Origin: an uncultured bacterium
GTDB taxonomy: Bacteria; Bacteroidota; Bacteroidia; Bacteroidales; Bacteroidaceae
Reading direction: 5' to 3'
DNA: 64,000 nt
NCBI GenBank assembly: GCA_905215345.1
Contig: CAJMPR010000001.1
Coordinates: 1 to 64,000 of the forward strand
Positions within the stretch are counted from its first letter, which is position 1; each line of letters begins with the position of its first letter. The translations under genes and the position numbers were made by a program. Under the pieces are notes generated by a model. That model was not told the DNA's origin and ran no database searches. It saw nothing but the letters and a program-made list of their open reading frames with translations. Positions 61,908-64,000 of this stretch are shown here, one piece after another.

Positions 61908-63836
61908 CTACATCATCGTCTCCACCTCCCTCAGCCACATCTCTGACGAAGCATCACTCGGCATACGCCAATCTCCGCGCGGGCTGATAGAAAGGCTTCC
62001 TACCTTCGGGCCGTCCGGTAAACAAGAACGCTTGAATTGTTGGTTGAAGAAACGGCGGAAGAAAGTCTTCAACCATTTCTTTATGGTTTCTTCATCATAA
62101 ACTCCCTTGAAAGTACGTGCCGCCAGGAAGAATATCTTGGAAGGGCGGAAACCGCAACGAAGGAAATAATAAAGGAAAAAGTCATGTAATTCATAAGGTC
62201 CTACAAGGTCCTCCGTAATCTGGCAGATATTTCCATCTTCATCTGCCGGAATCAGTTCCGGACTGATAGGAGTTTCGACAATATCCAATAATGTAGCTCG
62301 CGAAGTCTCATCCATATCATTCTCCGCTACCCACTTCACCAAATGTTTTACCAAAGTTTTAGGTACACTTCCATTTACACCATACATGGACATGTGGTCA
62401 CCATTGTAAGTGGCCCACCCCAAAGCGAGTTCGGAAAGATCACCCGTACCGATAACCATTCCCCAAGTCTGATTGGCAATATCCATTAATATCTGTGTGC
62501 GTTCACGCGCTTGTGAGTTTTCATAAACCACATCATGTACATCGACGTCATGGTGTATATCCTTAAAATGCTGTAAACATGCGTCTTTAATACTGATTTC
62601 CCGTACCGTTATGCCCAGTAAATTCATTAACTCCATGGCATTGGTATAAGTACGGTCTGTCGTTCCGAAGCCCGGCATTGTAACACCGATAATTCCCTTA
62701 CGACTCCATCCCAACTTATCAAAAGTCTTCACGCAAACCAGCAGCGCCAATGTAGAATCCAGTCCTCCCGATATACCGATTACAGCGCTCTTGGCATTGG
62801 TGTAAACCAGACGTTGTGCTAACCCGGAGACTTGGATTGAAAAGATTTCTTCACAACGCTCATTCAAAGTCGATCCCTGTGGTACAAACGGATGAGGTTC
62901 AAAAGTCCGTGTAAGGTTCAAATCCTTAGGATTAACATACTCTGTAGAAATGCGTATAGGCAACTCGGATGCACAATTTGCATGACAAGCTGCAAAAGTT
63001 GTATTCACCCTGCGTTCCGTACGCAGATGTTCCACATCTATTTCAGACACAACCACCTGTTCTTCAAAGGAAAACCGCTTATTGCTTGCCAGCAAAGTAC
63101 CGTTCTCGTATATCAATCCATTACCGGCAAAGACAACATCTGTCGTAGACTCACCGAACCCACACGAACTGAACACATAACCTGCGATACAACGGGCAGA
63201 CTGCTGACTGATAAGTGAGCGGAGATAAGCATGCTTTCCTATTCCCTCATTATCCGCTGACAGATTGAAGATAATCTCTGCTCCTTGCAATGCCAATACG
63301 GAACTGGGAGGTATAGGCGCCCACAAGTCTTCGCATATTTCAACTCCGAAAGTGGTATCTGCCGTTTCAAAAAGCAGGTTTCTTCCCATAGGCACAATCT
63401 GACCACATATCCTGACACTCGTTTCCGTAACATCACAAGCAGAAGTAAACCAACGCTTTTCGTAAAACTCTTTATAATTGGGGAGATAAGTTTTAGGAAC
63501 AATACCCAATAACTTACCTTTTTGAATAACTACCGCCGTATTCAATAGCATACCATTCATCGCTACCGGCATTCCCAAGATGGATATGATGTCCAGTTGG
63601 CGCGTATTATTCAAGATTTGTATCAATCTCATTTCCGCCTCTTCCAACAAAAGTTGCTGGGCAAACAGATCACCACAAGTATATCCGGTAATGCACAATT
63701 CAGGAAAAGCAATCATTTGAACACCCTTCCCGTCAGCAATAATAATCTCTTTTTCTATCTGTTCCGCATTGAACTTGCAATCCGCTATCTTAACGCGGGG
63801 CACAGCCGACGCAACTTTTACATATCCGTAATTCAT
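61908..63836 (-). CDS. nadE: glutamine-dependent NAD+ synthetase
   Basis: Last step of NAD+ synthesis: amidates deamido-NAD using glutamine-derived ammonia. 642 aa, two-domain form. The N-terminal nitrilase-type glutaminase (residues about 1-270) has the catalytic triad: Glu in FPELCITGYTCGD, Lys in KTYLPNYKEFYEKRWF, Cys in GVEICEDLWAP. The C-terminal synthetase domain has the PP-loop GISGGLDSTLALLV, and GTGDLSELALGWATYNGDHM. It is on the opposite strand to its neighbours, with its own -7 element. Confidence 0.97.
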   Translation of the reverse strand: MNYGYVKVASAVPRVKIADCKFNAEQIEKEIIIADGKGVQMIAFPELCITGYTCGDLFAQQLLLEEAEMRLIQILNNTRQLDIISILGMPVAMNGMLLNTAVVIQKGKLLGIVPKTYLPNYKEFYEKRWFTSACDVTETSVRICGQIVPMGRNLLFETADTTFGVEICEDLWAPIPPSSVLALQGAEIIFNLSADNEGIGKHAYLRSLISQQSARCIAGYVFSSCGFGESTTDVVFAGNGLIYENGTLLASNKRFSFEEQVVVSEIDVEHLRTERRVNTTFAACHANCASELPIRISTEYVNPKDLNLTRTFEPHPFVPQGSTLNERCEEIFSIQVSGLAQRLVYTNAKSAVIGISGGLDSTLALLVCVKTFDKLGWSRKGIIGVTMPGFGTTDRTYTNAMELMNLLGITVREISIKDACLQHFKDIHHDVDVHDVVYENSQARERTQILMDIANQTWGMVIGTGDLSELALGWATYNGDHMSMYGVNGSVPKTLVKHLVKWVAENDMDETSRATLLDIVETPISPELIPADEDGNICQITEDLVGPYELHDFFLYYFLRCGFRPSKIFFLAARTFKGVYDEETIKKWLKTFFRRFFNQQFKRSCLPDGPKVGSLSISPRGDWRMPSDASSEMWLREVETMM

Positions 63837-63860
63837 TTCTTATTAATATAATATGAGTTG

Positions 63861-63868
63861 CAAAAATA
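63861..63868 (-). promoter_or_regulatory. nadE -7 promoter element
   Basis: The minus strand reads TATTTTTG (TAnnTTTG), 25 bases upstream of the nadE ATG. The remaining 132 bases to the window end show no gene. Confidence 0.5.
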
Positions 63869-64000
63869 AGAAATTGTTTTTGATAATAGTTAGTAATGCC
63901 TGAAAAGTAAATATTTAGAAGCTGTTTTGAATTTTATTCGGGCTTTTCTTTTTGTCATTCAACAGATAATTTGTACGTTTACAATCTCAATAATAATGAT

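Noticed and set aside
63869..64000. Start of another gene at the right edge
   Set aside because: No open frame with a credible start is visible in the last 132 bases; only AT-rich sequence that may belong to the next promoter.

Overview
The window reads as chromosomal DNA of a gut Bacteroides (Bacteroidota). The evidence is a full SusC/SusD polysaccharide-utilisation locus (PUL) with a hybrid two-component regulator, many TAnnTTTG-type -7 promoter elements, weak Shine-Dalgarno use, SPII lipoproteins, and a gene order (thrS-infC-rpmI; galM-MFS-galK; Nudix AraR with araDAB) that I recall from B. thetaiotaomicron. The species cannot be fixed from sequence reading alone.

Layout. 1-6.0 kb (minus strand): start of rpmI, infC, thrS, a TPR protein, def, ruvX. 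6.1-14.1 kb (minus): one operon cysQ - SLC13 transporter - cysC - cysD - four-helix-bundle gene - cysN - sulfotransferase - PCMD-domain protein. It encodes anion uptake, APS/PAPS synthesis, PAP removal and a PAPS-dependent sulfotransferase, so it looks like a small-molecule sulfonation pathway rather than sulfate assimilation. Bacteroides loci of this kind have been linked to steroid/cholesterol sulfonation. 14.3-18 kb: two small lipoproteins (SPOR, lipocalin-like), an RhlE-type RNA helicase, and a YtxH/holin-family/86-aa envelope operon. 18.1-23 kb: manA (minus), then galM-sugar MFS-galK. 23.1-41.3 kb: an arabinan PUL, with GH43-GH51-GH43 on the minus strand divergent from the sensor-regulator, followed by SusC, SusD, a surface glycan-binding lipoprotein and a surface GH43. 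41.6-53.6 kb: the L-arabinose catabolic operon, with periplasmic mutarotase, Na+ symporter, AraR-like Nudix regulator, araD, araA, kinase, GH51, transketolase and rpiB. 53.9-55.3 kb: a GH28 polygalacturonase. 55.5-58.7 kb: a four-subunit 2-oxoacid:ferredoxin oxidoreductase with a small TPR gene and a previously missed 57-aa membrane protein. 58.9-63.8 kb: outer-membrane porin-like protein, solute-binding protein, and nadE (minus).

How it works together. Arabinan fragments would be cut at the surface by the GH43 lipoprotein, bound by the SGBP and SusD, imported by SusC, and trimmed in the periplasm by the GH43/GH51 enzymes while the hybrid regulator senses oligosaccharides. Arabinose then enters by the symporter and is converted by AraA, kinase and AraD to xylulose-5-P, with transketolase and RpiB feeding the pentose-phosphate pathway.

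Main non-coding observations: (1) a paired 8-bp operator, TRTCCACC-N13-TRTCCACC, lies 20-21 bp upstream of the -7 element of both PUL promoters in the same orientation; (2) five intergenic arrays of 21- or 22-bp repeats, each with a different core sequence, follow the ends of genes; (3) short-word palindromic repeats lie in several gene junctions, two of them in frame inside cysN and encoding nearly the same decapeptide, around an inserted four-helix-bundle gene.
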